Source: JAZPYZ01 sp045544455
Lineage (GTDB): Bacteria > Bacillota > Clostridia > Oscillospirales > Acutalibacteraceae
Direction of reading: 5' to 3'
Assembly: GCA_045544455.1 (NCBI GenBank)
Contig: JAZPYZ010000001.1
Span: 1-10,526 of the forward strand
Length of the DNA stretch: 10,526 nt
Position 1 is the stretch's first letter; every line of letters begins with the position of its first letter. A program made the translations under genes and the position numbers. The notes under the pieces were generated by a model. The model saw nothing but the letters and a program-made list of their open reading frames with translations. It was not told the origin of the DNA and made no database searches. Shown here one piece after another: positions 1 to 6,535 of the stretch.

Positions 1-16
1 AAAATTAACCCCAAAT

Positions 17-56
17 AAAAACCCGCCTTGCGGCCATGCCCTCCAAGGCGGTTTTT
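17..56 (-). terminator. Intrinsic terminator of the P-type ATPase gene
   Basis: An 8-bp stem CCGCCTTG (23-30) / CAAGGCGG (44-51) encloses a 13-base loop. It is flanked by an A tract on the left and a T tract on the right, so a U tract follows the hairpin on either strand. It lies 11 bases beyond the stop codon of the leftward ATPase gene and most likely ends that transcript. The symmetrical A/T flanks mean it could also stop rightward transcription entering from outside the window. Confidence 0.85.
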
Positions 57-66
57 AGTATCAAGA

Positions 67-2661
67 TTACGATTTGCGCGTGATCCATCCGATCAGTTTG
101 CCGAGTTCACACACGACCAATGGCACGATCGCTAACCCGGCGCATTGGCCGAGTTGTTGGTGGTTTAGCGCTGTTAACCCGAACAAGGATCGTAGTTCCG
201 GAACAAACAACACCGCCGCGATCAACGCCAACCCTACGATAAAGGCGATGATCATCTGCGGATTTTTCAACCAGTTTACGCGGAAAATCGATTTCGACGA
301 ACGCAACGCCACCATCTGGACCAGTTGTGCCGTCGCCAATACCGCAAACGCCATCGTCATGGCAGTCGCGCCGGCATCTACCGCCCAACTGGCACGTCCC
401 AGGATATAGGCGATCAGGGTGATCGCGGTCATAACCACACTATCAATCAGGGTATGAATCCCGTTTTGGTTGAGCAACAACGGTTCGTGACTGCGCCGTG
501 CCGGCCCATTCATAACCGTCCGATCGATTGGCTCGGCCCCAAACGCCAACGCCGGCAACGTGTCGGTTACGAGGTTGATCCACAATAACAATATCGGGGC
601 CAGCGGCGGCACACCAAACGCTATCAAACCAATCAACATCACCAGCAGTTCGCCCAGGTTACACGATACGAAAAACCGCACCACGCGTTGCATGGTAGCG
701 CGCACGCCGCGCGCGCAACAAATGGCGTTCGACAATCCCGAAACGTGGTTGTCGGTCAACACCATATCGGCCGTTCCGTTAGCGGCATCGTCACCGCCTA
801 CGGCCAATGCGCATCCAACGTCCGCCGTCCGCAACGCGGCAATATCGTTCACGTCCCGACCGGTAATCGCCACCGTTTCGCCGGCTTGTTGCCACGCGCG
901 CACGATGCGGCACTTATCGGCCGGCGAAACACGCGCATACACGCGATAATGCCGAATGTTATCGGCCAACATCTCATCTGAGATCACCGCTACCGCATTG
1001 CCGTCAATAGCTTGATCGTCGGTTTGCAAGATACCGAGTTTTTTCGCAACGGCGGTCGCCGTGGTGACGTGGTCACCGGTAATCATGATCGGCAAAATTC
1101 CGGCGCGCTCACATTCTCTCAACGCTTCGATCGCCTGCGGACATACCGGATCTTCCAATCCGATCAACCCGGCAAAATTGAGTTCGCTTTCCAGTTGTTC
1201 CACCGTGCGATCGGTGTCTTCGTTTACGTATTTGTACGCGACCGCCAATACGTGTTGACCGGCATTGCCCATCCGCACGTAGGCTTTCGCGACATCGTCC
1301 ATGTTGATGCCGGTACACAGATCCAATACGTGTTCCGGCGCCCCTTTTACCACGGCCACCAGTTGTTCGTTAAACAAATGCACCGTTGTCATCCGTTTGC
1401 GTTCACGATCAAACGGGAGTTCACCCACGCGCGGGAAATCGGTGTTCAGCATTTCGCTCGACATACCGATACTATCCGCCGCTTGCAAGATCGCATCGTC
1501 GAACAGATCTCCCTGATCCGGGTTCGAGCAGATTGCCGCCAACCGTACCAACACTGTCGCGTCCGGCCGATTGGTATCTTCTAAATTATAAATCGTGCCG
1601 CCCACGTATACGCTTTTGAGCACCGGCTTATTCAAAGTCAACACACCGGTTTTGTCGGCACACAGCACGCTCACTTGACTCAGCGTATCCACCACCGGGA
1701 TCCGTCGCATGGCGGCGTGTTTTTCCAACATGCGTTCCACGCCAACCGCCAACACCAACGTCGATACCGCTGCTAACCCTTCTGGGATAATCGCCACCGC
1801 CATCGTCACGGCCGTCATCAATACAACCAGTATATTCACGTCGTAGATCAAGCCAACGATCAAGAAAATCACACAGGCCGCCGCCACGATCCATGCCACC
1901 GACCGGCTGATCCCGGTCAACTGGTTTTGCAACGGAATTTCCGCGCGACTATCCGGCAACAACATGGCCACTCGTTTTCCCAATTCGGTTTCGGCGGCGG
2001 TTTCCACCACCACGGCGCGCCCTGAGCCGCCGGTTACCGCACATCCGGCATACAACATGTTCGCCCGCTTAAATATCGGGGCAATATGATCCGGCAACGC
2101 ATCGGCATCTTTTTTAGCCGGCACGTCGTCTTCGGTCAAAAGACACTCGTCGCAGGTCAACCATTCGGCGCTCAGCAACCGACAGTCCGCCGGGCACAAG
2201 TCGCCTTCTTTAACCTCGACAATATCGCCCGGCACAAGTTCTGCCGACGATACCGTTACCCACACGCCGTTGCGCAACACACGCGCCGAAGCCGCCGATA
2301 AAAACCGCAGCGAATCGAGCGTTTTTTCGGCCCGATCTTCCTGAATAGCGCCCAGCAACGCCGTCACCAAGGTGATGACCACCAACATCAGCGGTTCCCA
2401 CCACCGCGTGTCGGGTTTCAGGCTGGATTGATACAACAAAATCGCCGCCGACACCACCGCCGCCGCGAACAAAAAGATGACCGCCGGATTGGTGATCTGT
2501 GCGGCCAACCGTTTCATGAAGTGGCGCTCTGCGCGGACCGTCCACAAGTTTTTATCGTTGACCGCCTGCCGTTCGGCGACCGTTTCGTCCGAAAGGCCGT
2601 TCGTCACGTCGGCATTCAGTTCCTCCAATACCGTCTCGATCGGTTGTGCATGCCAAATCAA
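67..2661 (-). CDS. P-type cation-transporting ATPase (SERCA/PMCA-like, type II) with altered catalytic motifs
   Basis: This 864-residue protein has the full layout of a calcium-type P-ATPase: N-terminal cation-ATPase domain (about 2-50), M1-M2 (about 55-105), actuator domain (about 110-235), M3-M4 with PEGL at 293-296, phosphorylation site DKTG at 336-339, nucleotide-binding domain with KGAPE at 439-443, TGD at 528-530, and M5-M10 to the C terminus. The membrane cation ligands are present: E294, N668, E671, N696, T699 and D700. The actuator TGES loop is TEDD (176-179), and the hinge TGDGVND is TGRDVND (600-606), which puts R602 where family members have the Mg2+-binding Asp. DKTGTLT is DKTGVLT. 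The chosen start is TTG (M-I-W-H), ten bases after AAGGAG (2672-2677) and matching the usual family N terminus. An in-frame ATG at 2721 would add 20 residues but overlaps the likely -10 box. The gene stands alone between a promoter and a terminator. The fold assignment is firm; whether it pumps, and Ca2+ as substrate, are inferences. Confidence 0.93.
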   Translation of the reverse strand: MIWHAQPIETVLEELNADVTNGLSDETVAERQAVNDKNLWTVRAERHFMKRLAAQITNPAVIFLFAAAVVSAAILLYQSSLKPDTRWWEPLMLVVITLVTALLGAIQEDRAEKTLDSLRFLSAASARVLRNGVWVTVSSAELVPGDIVEVKEGDLCPADCRLLSAEWLTCDECLLTEDDVPAKKDADALPDHIAPIFKRANMLYAGCAVTGGSGRAVVVETAAETELGKRVAMLLPDSRAEIPLQNQLTGISRSVAWIVAAACVIFLIVGLIYDVNILVVLMTAVTMAVAIIPEGLAAVSTLVLAVGVERMLEKHAAMRRIPVVDTLSQVSVLCADKTGVLTLNKPVLKSVYVGGTIYNLEDTNRPDATVLVRLAAICSNPDQGDLFDDAILQAADSIGMSSEMLNTDFPRVGELPFDRERKRMTTVHLFNEQLVAVVKGAPEHVLDLCTGINMDDVAKAYVRMGNAGQHVLAVAYKYVNEDTDRTVEQLESELNFAGLIGLEDPVCPQAIEALRECERAGILPIMITGDHVTTATAVAKKLGILQTDDQAIDGNAVAVISDEMLADNIRHYRVYARVSPADKCRIVRAWQQAGETVAITGRDVNDIAALRTADVGCALAVGGDDAANGTADMVLTDNHVSGLSNAICCARGVRATMQRVVRFFVSCNLGELLVMLIGLIAFGVPPLAPILLLWINLVTDTLPALAFGAEPIDRTVMNGPARRSHEPLLLNQNGIHTLIDSVVMTAITLIAYILGRASWAVDAGATAMTMAFAVLATAQLVQMVALRSSKSIFRVNWLKNPQMIIAFIVGLALIAAVLFVPELRSLFGLTALNHQQLGQCAGLAIVPLVVCELGKLIGWITRKS

Positions 2662-2671
2662 AACGCATTCT

Positions 2672-2677
2672 CTCCTT
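2672..2677 (-). promoter_or_regulatory. Ribosome binding site supporting a TTG start for the ATPase
   Basis: On the minus strand AAGGAG is followed by ten bases and then TTG at 2661. An ATG lies only three bases after the extended AAAGGAGAGA stretch but is in a different frame and meets no ATPase homology. The TTG is therefore the better start. Confidence 0.65.
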
Positions 2678-2703
2678 TGCGCGTAAAATACATATAAAAA
2701 TAC

Positions 2704-2709
2704 ATTATA
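2704..2709 (-). promoter_or_regulatory. Candidate -10 box of the ATPase gene
   Basis: A perfect TATAAT on the minus strand lies 42 bases upstream of the chosen TTG start. No good TTGACA-like -35 sits at 16-18 bases (the sequence there is AAAACC), so the promoter is either weak at -35 or activator-dependent. The assignment rests on the -10 match and its position. Confidence 0.45.
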
Positions 2710-2781
2710 AGCATATCCCATTTTTTGGTTTTCTGCAACCCCAAGATATGGGGCGATTTGGGGGTGGTTGTCCACAAGAAT

Positions 2782-2808
2782 AACCGTGTTTTGTGCGAAG
2801 AAACGGTT
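2782..2808. repeat. Inverted repeat upstream of the lipoprotein promoter
   Basis: AACCGT (2782-2787) and ACGGTT (2803-2808) are perfect 6-base inverted arms separated by 15 bases. The pair ends 13 bases before the -35 box of the lipoprotein gene. The centre-to-centre distance of 21 bases, about two helical turns, would suit a dimeric DNA-binding protein. It is short enough to occur by chance and no regulator is identified. Confidence 0.25.
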
Positions 2809-2821
2809 TACAAAAAAGAGG

Positions 2822-2850
2822 TAGACAAACGAGGGGAAAACAGGTATAAT
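2822..2850 (+). promoter_or_regulatory. Near-consensus sigma-A promoter of the lipoprotein gene
   Basis: The -35 TAGACA (2822-2827, five of six consensus bases) and -10 TATAAT (2845-2850, perfect) are separated by 17 bases. Transcription would start near 2857, giving a leader of about 30 bases that contains the AGGAGG ribosome binding site (2873-2878), eight bases before the ATG. This is the best promoter in the window and predicts strong vegetative expression of the lipoprotein. Confidence 0.85.
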
Positions 2851-2886
2851 AAGCAGTATGAAAGCACGATTTAGGAGGACAATACC

Positions 2887-3990
2887 ATGCTGAAACGAAT
2901 TTTGACCGGGGCCCTTTCGGTGTTGCTGGCGGTTTGCTTGTTGTTTACCACCGCTTGCTCCACGCCCGACGTGGCGATCCGCGCCAACGATAAAGATATC
3001 TCGATGGGCGAATATCTGGCCTATATGTACGAAATGTTCTACTCGGTGTACTACGGACAGGGTATGTATCAATATGCTTCTTATGGGTATGACGTGTGGG
3101 ATCTCGAATTCGAATATGGCGAAGGGGACGACGCCAAAGATCTGAAATTGGACGAATACCTGCGTCAAACCGGTAAAGATCTCGCCATCCGTCAAGTCGC
3201 GGTTGCCGAACTGCTGGAAAAATACGGTCTGACGGTGGATGAAAAGGACGCCAAAGAACTCAAAAAGCAACTCGCTACCGTTTCCGAAGCGGATCTGTTG
3301 AAATACGGCTTCAATAAAAAGAACTATGCCAAAGTGGTCATGGCGGTCGAACTCAACGAGGCTGCGTTGTTCTACGGTTTGTATGACGAAGGTGGCGAAC
3401 GCGAAGTAGCCGAAGACGATATTCGCGCCTACTACGAAGAAAACTACCTCAGCTACAAGAGCATCGACGTGGTGTTGCAAGATGAAAAAGGCAAGGATTT
3501 TGACGAGGATCAGATTGCCGCTGTCCAAGCGCAACTCGAAGGATACCTCGCGATGTATGAAGAATCCGGTGACTTTGATGCGGTGATCAAACAGTACGAA
3601 GCCGATATCGCCGAAGATAAAGAAGAAACCGACACCGAAGAAACGACCGATAAGGAAGAAGAAAAGACCGACTATCGCGTCGACACCACGGTCGAAGCCA
3701 TCGCGGACAAAAACACGTCGGATGCGATCAAAGATGTCGAGATTGGCAAAGCGGCAATCCAACAGTATAAAGTGAACAAAGAAAAACCGACCATGTCGTT
3801 GATCCTGCGTCTGGATCCGGACAAACGCGACGACGAAGTGGATTACTACGCCGAACAACATCAGGCGATCTTGCAAGCGCTCAAATACGAAGAACTCGAC
3901 AAAGAGATTCTGGATTACGTCAAGAAAATGGATGTTGAAGTTAACGAATCGGCTATCAAAATGGCCGATCCCAAGCAATTCGAAGGCTAA
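2887..3990 (+). CDS. Lipoprotein, SurA/PrsA-like (parvulin-type foldase relative, probably non-catalytic)
   Basis: This 367-residue secreted lipoprotein probably assists folding of exported proteins outside the membrane. Residues 1-23 form a lipoprotein signal peptide (K3, R4, hydrophobic core, then TTAC), with the lipidated cysteine at C24. Residues 28-165 resemble the helical SurA/PrsA N-terminal chaperone region, including a strikingly Tyr-rich stretch (about 47-71). Residues 178-240 have the layout that enters a parvulin domain (YYEENYLSYKSIDVVL, then a helix and a GDFDAVIKQY-like segment). The catalytic ASHIL histidine and the GGDLG turn are missing. Instead there is a Glu/Lys/Thr-rich, probably disordered linker (about 243-262). 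C24 is the only cysteine after the signal peptide. Start: ATG with AGGAGG eight bases upstream. It is transcribed alone between its own promoter and terminator. Lipoprotein status is firm; kinship to PrsA is moderate; a substrate is unknown. Confidence 0.8.
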   Translation: MLKRILTGALSVLLAVCLLFTTACSTPDVAIRANDKDISMGEYLAYMYEMFYSVYYGQGMYQYASYGYDVWDLEFEYGEGDDAKDLKLDEYLRQTGKDLAIRQVAVAELLEKYGLTVDEKDAKELKKQLATVSEADLLKYGFNKKNYAKVVMAVELNEAALFYGLYDEGGEREVAEDDIRAYYEENYLSYKSIDVVLQDEKGKDFDEDQIAAVQAQLEGYLAMYEESGDFDAVIKQYEADIAEDKEETDTEETTDKEEEKTDYRVDTTVEAIADKNTSDAIKDVEIGKAAIQQYKVNKEKPTMSLILRLDPDKRDDEVDYYAEQHQAILQALKYEELDKEILDYVKKMDVEVNESAIKMADPKQFEG

Positions 3991-4000
3991 GTCGTCCAAA

Positions 4001-4036
4001 ACGCCACACCTTACCTGTCTAAGGCGTGGCGTTTTT
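4001..4036 (+). terminator. Intrinsic terminator of the lipoprotein gene
   Basis: A 13-bp stem (4001-4013 with 4020-4032) has one A/C mismatch, a CCTGTC loop, and a following run of five T. It starts ten bases after the stop codon. Its strength indicates that the downstream PLP enzyme gene is expressed either from read-through or from an unrecognised promoter in the few bases that follow. Confidence 0.93.
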
Positions 4037-4068
4037 CTTCCAACGCACACGAAAAAGGAGAGAATAGC

Positions 4069-5094
4069 ATGTTGTTTTTCAAAAACGACTATTCCGAGGG
4101 AGCGCATCCGCAGGTGCTCGCTCGTTTGATCGAAACCAATATGGAAAAGCAGATCGGGTATGGGGAAGATGCGTATTGCGCCAGTGCGAAAACCAAGATC
4201 GCGGCGGCGTGCGGTTGTGACAAGGCGGACGTCTTTTTCATTTCGGGCGGCACCCAAACCAATGCCACCGTCATTTCGTCGATACTCCGTCCGTACCAAG
4301 GGACGATTGCCGCCGATACCGGTCACATCAACGGTCACGAAGCCGGTGCTATCGAACGTACCGGTCACAAGGTGTTGGCGTTGCCGCATACCGATGGTAA
4401 ACTCGATGCCGCCGCCGTCGATGCGTACGTGCAAGCGTTTTACGCGAACGAAAGTTATGAACACATGGTGTTTCCGGGCATGGTGTATATCTCGCACCCC
4501 ACCGAATACGGCACCTTGTATACCAAAGCGGAACTCACCGCGTTGTCGGAAGTCTGCCGCCGTCACGGCTTGCTGTTGTTTATGGACGGCGCCCGGCTTG
4601 GTTATGGCTTGGTCAGTCGCGGTACCGACGTCACCTTGACCGACGTGGCCGCCTTGTGCGACGTGTTTTATATCGGCGGCACCAAGGTCGGCGCTCTGTG
4701 CGGCGAGGCGGTCGTTTTCCCGAACGGCAACGCGCCGGCGCATTTTATGACCATGATCAAACAACAGGGCGCGTTGTTGGCGAAAGGGCGGTTGCTCGGC
4801 GTGCAGTTTGACGCCTTGTTTACCGACGATCTGTATATGAAGATCGGTCAAACCGCGATCGAAACCGCCGATGCACTCAAAGCCGGCTTAGCGGCCAAAG
4901 GATACGACGTGTATATCCAATCGCCCACCAACCAAATCTTCCCGATCATGGATAACGCCACCGTTGCGCGGTTGCGCGAGCACGCGGCGTTTGAAGTGTG
5001 GGAACCCCTGGACGAAACACGCACCGTGGTGCGGTTCGTCACCAGTTGGGCCACCACCATGGACGACGTTAACGCGATGATCGAACTGTTATAA
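4069..5094 (+). CDS. ltaE: Threonine aldolase-family PLP enzyme (low-specificity type)
   Basis: This 341-residue cytoplasmic fold-type I PLP enzyme is predicted to cleave L-threonine or L-allo-threonine to glycine and acetaldehyde, and possibly related beta-hydroxy amino acids. The motifs follow the family order: SGGTQTN (59-65) for phosphate binding, the HINGHEAGAIE region (86-96) with the histidine that stacks on the cofactor, HPTEYGTLY (143-151), the pyridine-N aspartate in FMDGARLG (D173, R176), and the Schiff-base lysine in IGGTKVGAL (K206). R323 near the C terminus is placed to hold the substrate carboxylate. Length is normal for the family (about 340). The ATG has AAGGAG (4055-4060) eight bases upstream. 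All active-site positions I can recognise are intact. The symbol is by family resemblance; some members act on other beta-hydroxy or beta-elimination substrates, so exact specificity is open. Confidence 0.88.
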   Translation: MLFFKNDYSEGAHPQVLARLIETNMEKQIGYGEDAYCASAKTKIAAACGCDKADVFFISGGTQTNATVISSILRPYQGTIAADTGHINGHEAGAIERTGHKVLALPHTDGKLDAAAVDAYVQAFYANESYEHMVFPGMVYISHPTEYGTLYTKAELTALSEVCRRHGLLLFMDGARLGYGLVSRGTDVTLTDVAALCDVFYIGGTKVGALCGEAVVFPNGNAPAHFMTMIKQQGALLAKGRLLGVQFDALFTDDLYMKIGQTAIETADALKAGLAAKGYDVYIQSPTNQIFPIMDNATVARLREHAAFEVWEPLDETRTVVRFVTSWATTMDDVNAMIELL

Positions 5095-5107
5095 CAAACC
5101 CCAAAAC

Positions 5108-5145
5108 ACCCACCGCGTCCCGTGACGGCGGTGGGTTGCTTTTTA
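5108..5145 (+). terminator. Intrinsic terminator of the threonine aldolase gene
   Basis: A 9-bp GC-rich stem (ACCCACCGC at 5108-5116 with GCGGTGGGT at 5128-5136) can extend inward by GTC/GAC pairs with one bulged G, giving a CCGT loop. It is followed by TGCTTTTTA. It lies 13 bases after the stop codon. Confidence 0.9.
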
Positions 5146-5164
5146 TCGTAAAATACGGTATAAT
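5136..5164 (+). promoter_or_regulatory. Probable rpe promoter overlapping the upstream terminator
   Basis: A perfect -10 TATAAT (5159-5164) is preceded at 17 bases by TTGCTT (5136-5141), which matches the TTG of the -35 consensus but not its ACA half. The -35 falls in the foot of the terminator stem and its T tract, so the two signals share bases. The rpe ATG lies 40 bases after the -10, with AAAGGA (5189-5194) ten bases before it. Confidence 0.6.
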
Positions 5165-5204
5165 ACAAAGGATAAAAACCCTTGTGTGAAAGGATGACGA
5201 TACG

Positions 5205-5852
5205 ATGTTGGTTTCTCCGTCCATTTTAACGTGCGACTATGCGCAGTTTGCCAAGGAATTGGCGTTTGTTAAACAAACCGGGGCCGATTGGATCCATCTG
5301 GATGTGATGGACGGCGTGTTTGTGCCGAATTTGAGTTTTGGTCCGCCGGTTATCGACCGGTTGCGTCCGCATAGTGATATGTTTTTTGACGTGCATCTCA
5401 TGATGCAGTATCCCGACCGGTTGATCGACGCGTTTGCCAAAGCCGGCGCCGACCTGCTCAACATCCACGTCGAATGTGCTTCCCCGATCGAAGAAACCCT
5501 TCGCCACATCCGCGCACTTGGCAAACAAGCCGGTATCACCATCAAACCGGCCACGCCGGCTTCGGCGGTGTTTGATTATCTGCCGCTAGTGGATATGGTA
5601 TTGATCATGACGGTCGAACCCGGTTTCGGCGGCCAATCGTTTATGCAAGATATGATGCCGAAAATCGCCGAAATCAAGCGCGAATCCGCCCGTATCGGCA
5701 AACCGGATTTGATGGTACAGGTGGATGGCGGTATCAATGCCACCACCGCCCCGATCGCGGCGGCGGCCGGGGCCGACAACGCCGTCGTCGGCAGCGCCTT
5801 GTTCAACGCGGCGGACCCCAACGCCTTGGTCGATGCCATTCACGCGTTATAA
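5205..5852 (+). CDS. rpe: Ribulose-phosphate 3-epimerase
   Basis: This 215-residue TIM-barrel enzyme interconverts D-ribulose 5-phosphate and D-xylulose 5-phosphate in the pentose phosphate pathway. All hallmarks are present and in order: SPSIL (4-8), metal and acid/base residues in HLDVMDG (H31, D33), FVPNLSFGPP (39-48), FDVHLMM (H64), the mobile loop VEPGFGGQSF (137-146), VQVDGGIN (catalytic D174), and the phosphate-binding VVGSALF (194-200). Length is normal for the family. It is preceded by its own probable promoter and is not next to rsgA or thiN, with which it often travels in Bacillota. It ends one base from the stop of the convergent mecA-like gene. I see nothing unusual in the catalytic residues. 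Confidence 0.97.
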   Translation: MLVSPSILTCDYAQFAKELAFVKQTGADWIHLDVMDGVFVPNLSFGPPVIDRLRPHSDMFFDVHLMMQYPDRLIDAFAKAGADLLNIHVECASPIEETLRHIRALGKQAGITIKPATPASAVFDYLPLVDMVLIMTVEPGFGGQSFMQDMMPKIAEIKRESARIGKPDLMVQVDGGINATTAPIAAAAGADNAVVGSALFNAADPNALVDAIHAL

Positions 5853-5853
5853 G

Positions 5854-6423
5854 TTATACCGACATCGCCAATTTTAACAACGCATCATGTAAACACACCG
5901 GCGTGTCGTGTTCTTCAGTCAAGGCGGCCGTCGTGCCGTCTCCGATATGTTCGGCAAATTCCGATAAGATCGGCCACATGCCGCGCGGCATCATCGATGG
6001 TGCGTATACGATCAATAAATACGTGTCCTCTTGCCGATACAAGGATCCGACACACAGTGCTCGACGTCGTTCCAACGCGTTGACAAACGGGCGGAGCGCC
6101 ACGGCAAATGCCAGCAGGGCATCCGCGTCGGCAAACCGCCACACGCCTGTCGGTGCGGCGCGCCGCAACCGCAATCGCGGCCGTTGTTGATCGGGGGTAA
6201 ACAACAATAAACACCCATCTTCCAACGGAATGGCTTCAATCAGCATGCGATCACAAGCCGTAAAACCCGTTTGGGCTTCGGCCGTCAATAACACCGCTCC
6301 TAACGCGGTTCGTGTGGTTGCCGATGCATGGTCGAGATCCGCAAAGGACAAGCCCATACGCGCCAGTTCCGCGTCGGATACCATCACGCGCAACGCGCCG
6401 TTTTCGGTTATGTGGAACTGCAT
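5854..6423 (-). CDS. mecA: MecA-like adaptor protein for the ClpCP protease
   Basis: This 189-residue cytoplasmic protein resembles MecA/YpbH, which delivers substrates to ClpC and helps assemble the ClpC hexamer (in Bacillus, ComK degradation). The N-terminal domain has the typical opening pattern (ITENGALRVMVSDAELARMG, then the LSFADL region to about residue 30) and a family-like LIEAIPLEDGCLLL segment (61-74). A Arg/Pro-rich linker covers about 78-95. The C-terminal ClpC-binding-type domain includes GSLYRQEDTYLLIV (126-139), LSEFAEHIG (153-161) and a closing helix DALLKL (180-185). The ATG has AGGAGG (6433-6438) nine bases upstream. It is somewhat shorter than Bacillus MecA (about 218), mainly in the linker. 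It is divergent from the rnf operon and convergent with rpe. Family membership is likely by pattern; the substrate cannot be inferred, and competence genes are not visible here. Confidence 0.8.
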   Translation of the reverse strand: MQFHITENGALRVMVSDAELARMGLSFADLDHASATTRTALGAVLLTAEAQTGFTACDRMLIEAIPLEDGCLLLFTPDQQRPRLRLRRAAPTGVWRFADADALLAFAVALRPFVNALERRRALCVGSLYRQEDTYLLIVYAPSMMPRGMWPILSEFAEHIGDGTTAALTEEHDTPVCLHDALLKLAMSV

Positions 6424-6449
6424 ATCGAAACACCTCCTATAACAATCAT

Positions 6450-6477
6450 CTTATCTCGCGGATTTGCTAAAAAGCAA
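6450..6477 (-). promoter_or_regulatory. Weak candidate promoter of the mecA-like gene
   Basis: On the minus strand TTGCTT (6472-6477) and GATAAG (6450-6455) are spaced by 16 bases, 26 bases or more upstream of the ATG. Both boxes match consensus only partly. The -35 half overlaps one arm of the inverted repeat at 6464-6477, so a protein bound there would affect this promoter. Confidence 0.3.
6464..6477. repeat. Short inverted repeat TTGCT-N4-AGCAA in the mecA-rnfC divergent region
   Basis: Perfect 5-base arms flank AAAA. It lies between divergent genes and overlaps the candidate -35 of the mecA-like gene. It could be an operator half of the tandem pair with 6484-6497, or a small hairpin. Confidence 0.35.
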
Positions 6478-6483
6478 TAGTGG

Positions 6484-6497
6484 GAATTTGGAAATTC
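6484..6497. repeat. Palindrome GAATTT-GG-AAATTC upstream of rnfC
   Basis: Perfect 6-base arms are separated by two bases. The palindrome begins six bases after the TTGCT/AGCAA repeat and ends 38 bases before the rnfC ATG. The size and symmetry suit a dimeric repressor or activator site, but no regulator gene is in the window. Confidence 0.4.
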
Positions 6498-6500
6498 GTT

Positions 6501-6518
6501 GTGTGCCTTCGGCACCAC
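6501..6518 (+). promoter_or_regulatory. Leader hairpin just upstream of the rnfC ribosome binding site
   Basis: GTGTGCC (6501-6507) pairs with GGCA-C-CAC (6511-6518) with one bulged C and a TTC loop. It ends three bases before AAGGAA (6522-6527), the rnfC Shine-Dalgarno, and has no U tract, so it is not a terminator. It might stabilise the 5' end or tune ribosome access to rnfC. No rnfC promoter with good -35 and -10 boxes could be named in the 112-base gap. Confidence 0.35.
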
Positions 6519-6535
6519 AGAAAGGAAGATCTCGC

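Noticed and set aside
2739..2753. CCCCA-AGATA-TGGGG short hairpin in the divergent intergenic region
   Set aside because: A 5-bp stem with no U tract, outside both predicted transcripts' leaders. It could occur by chance and no function can be supported.
2768..2776. TTGTCCACA resembling a DnaA box
   Set aside because: It has one mismatch to TTWTNCACA and is a single site with no AT-rich unwinding element, further boxes or dnaA/dnaN genes nearby.
2662..4851. A leftward open frame of about 730 codons, in frame with the ATPase, running opposite the lipoprotein and threonine aldolase genes
   Set aside because: The translated product is low-complexity (F, I, V, H, R-rich) with no domain I recognise. 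It lies antisense to two well-supported genes with their own signals, and crosses the ATPase promoter and ribosome binding site. Codon bias on the sense strand explains the lack of stops. The ATPase start is at 2661.
5226..5843. Several antisense open frames of 85-105 codons opposite rpe
   Set aside because: They lie wholly inside a canonical rpe gene on the other strand, lack ribosome binding sites that I can identify, and encode no recognisable domain.
6464..6535. An upstream in-frame ATG that would add 24 residues to RnfC
   Set aside because: It has no Shine-Dalgarno, the extra residues do not resemble the RnfC N terminus, and it would run through the inverted repeats and leader hairpin. 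The ATG at 6536 has AAGGAA at eight bases.
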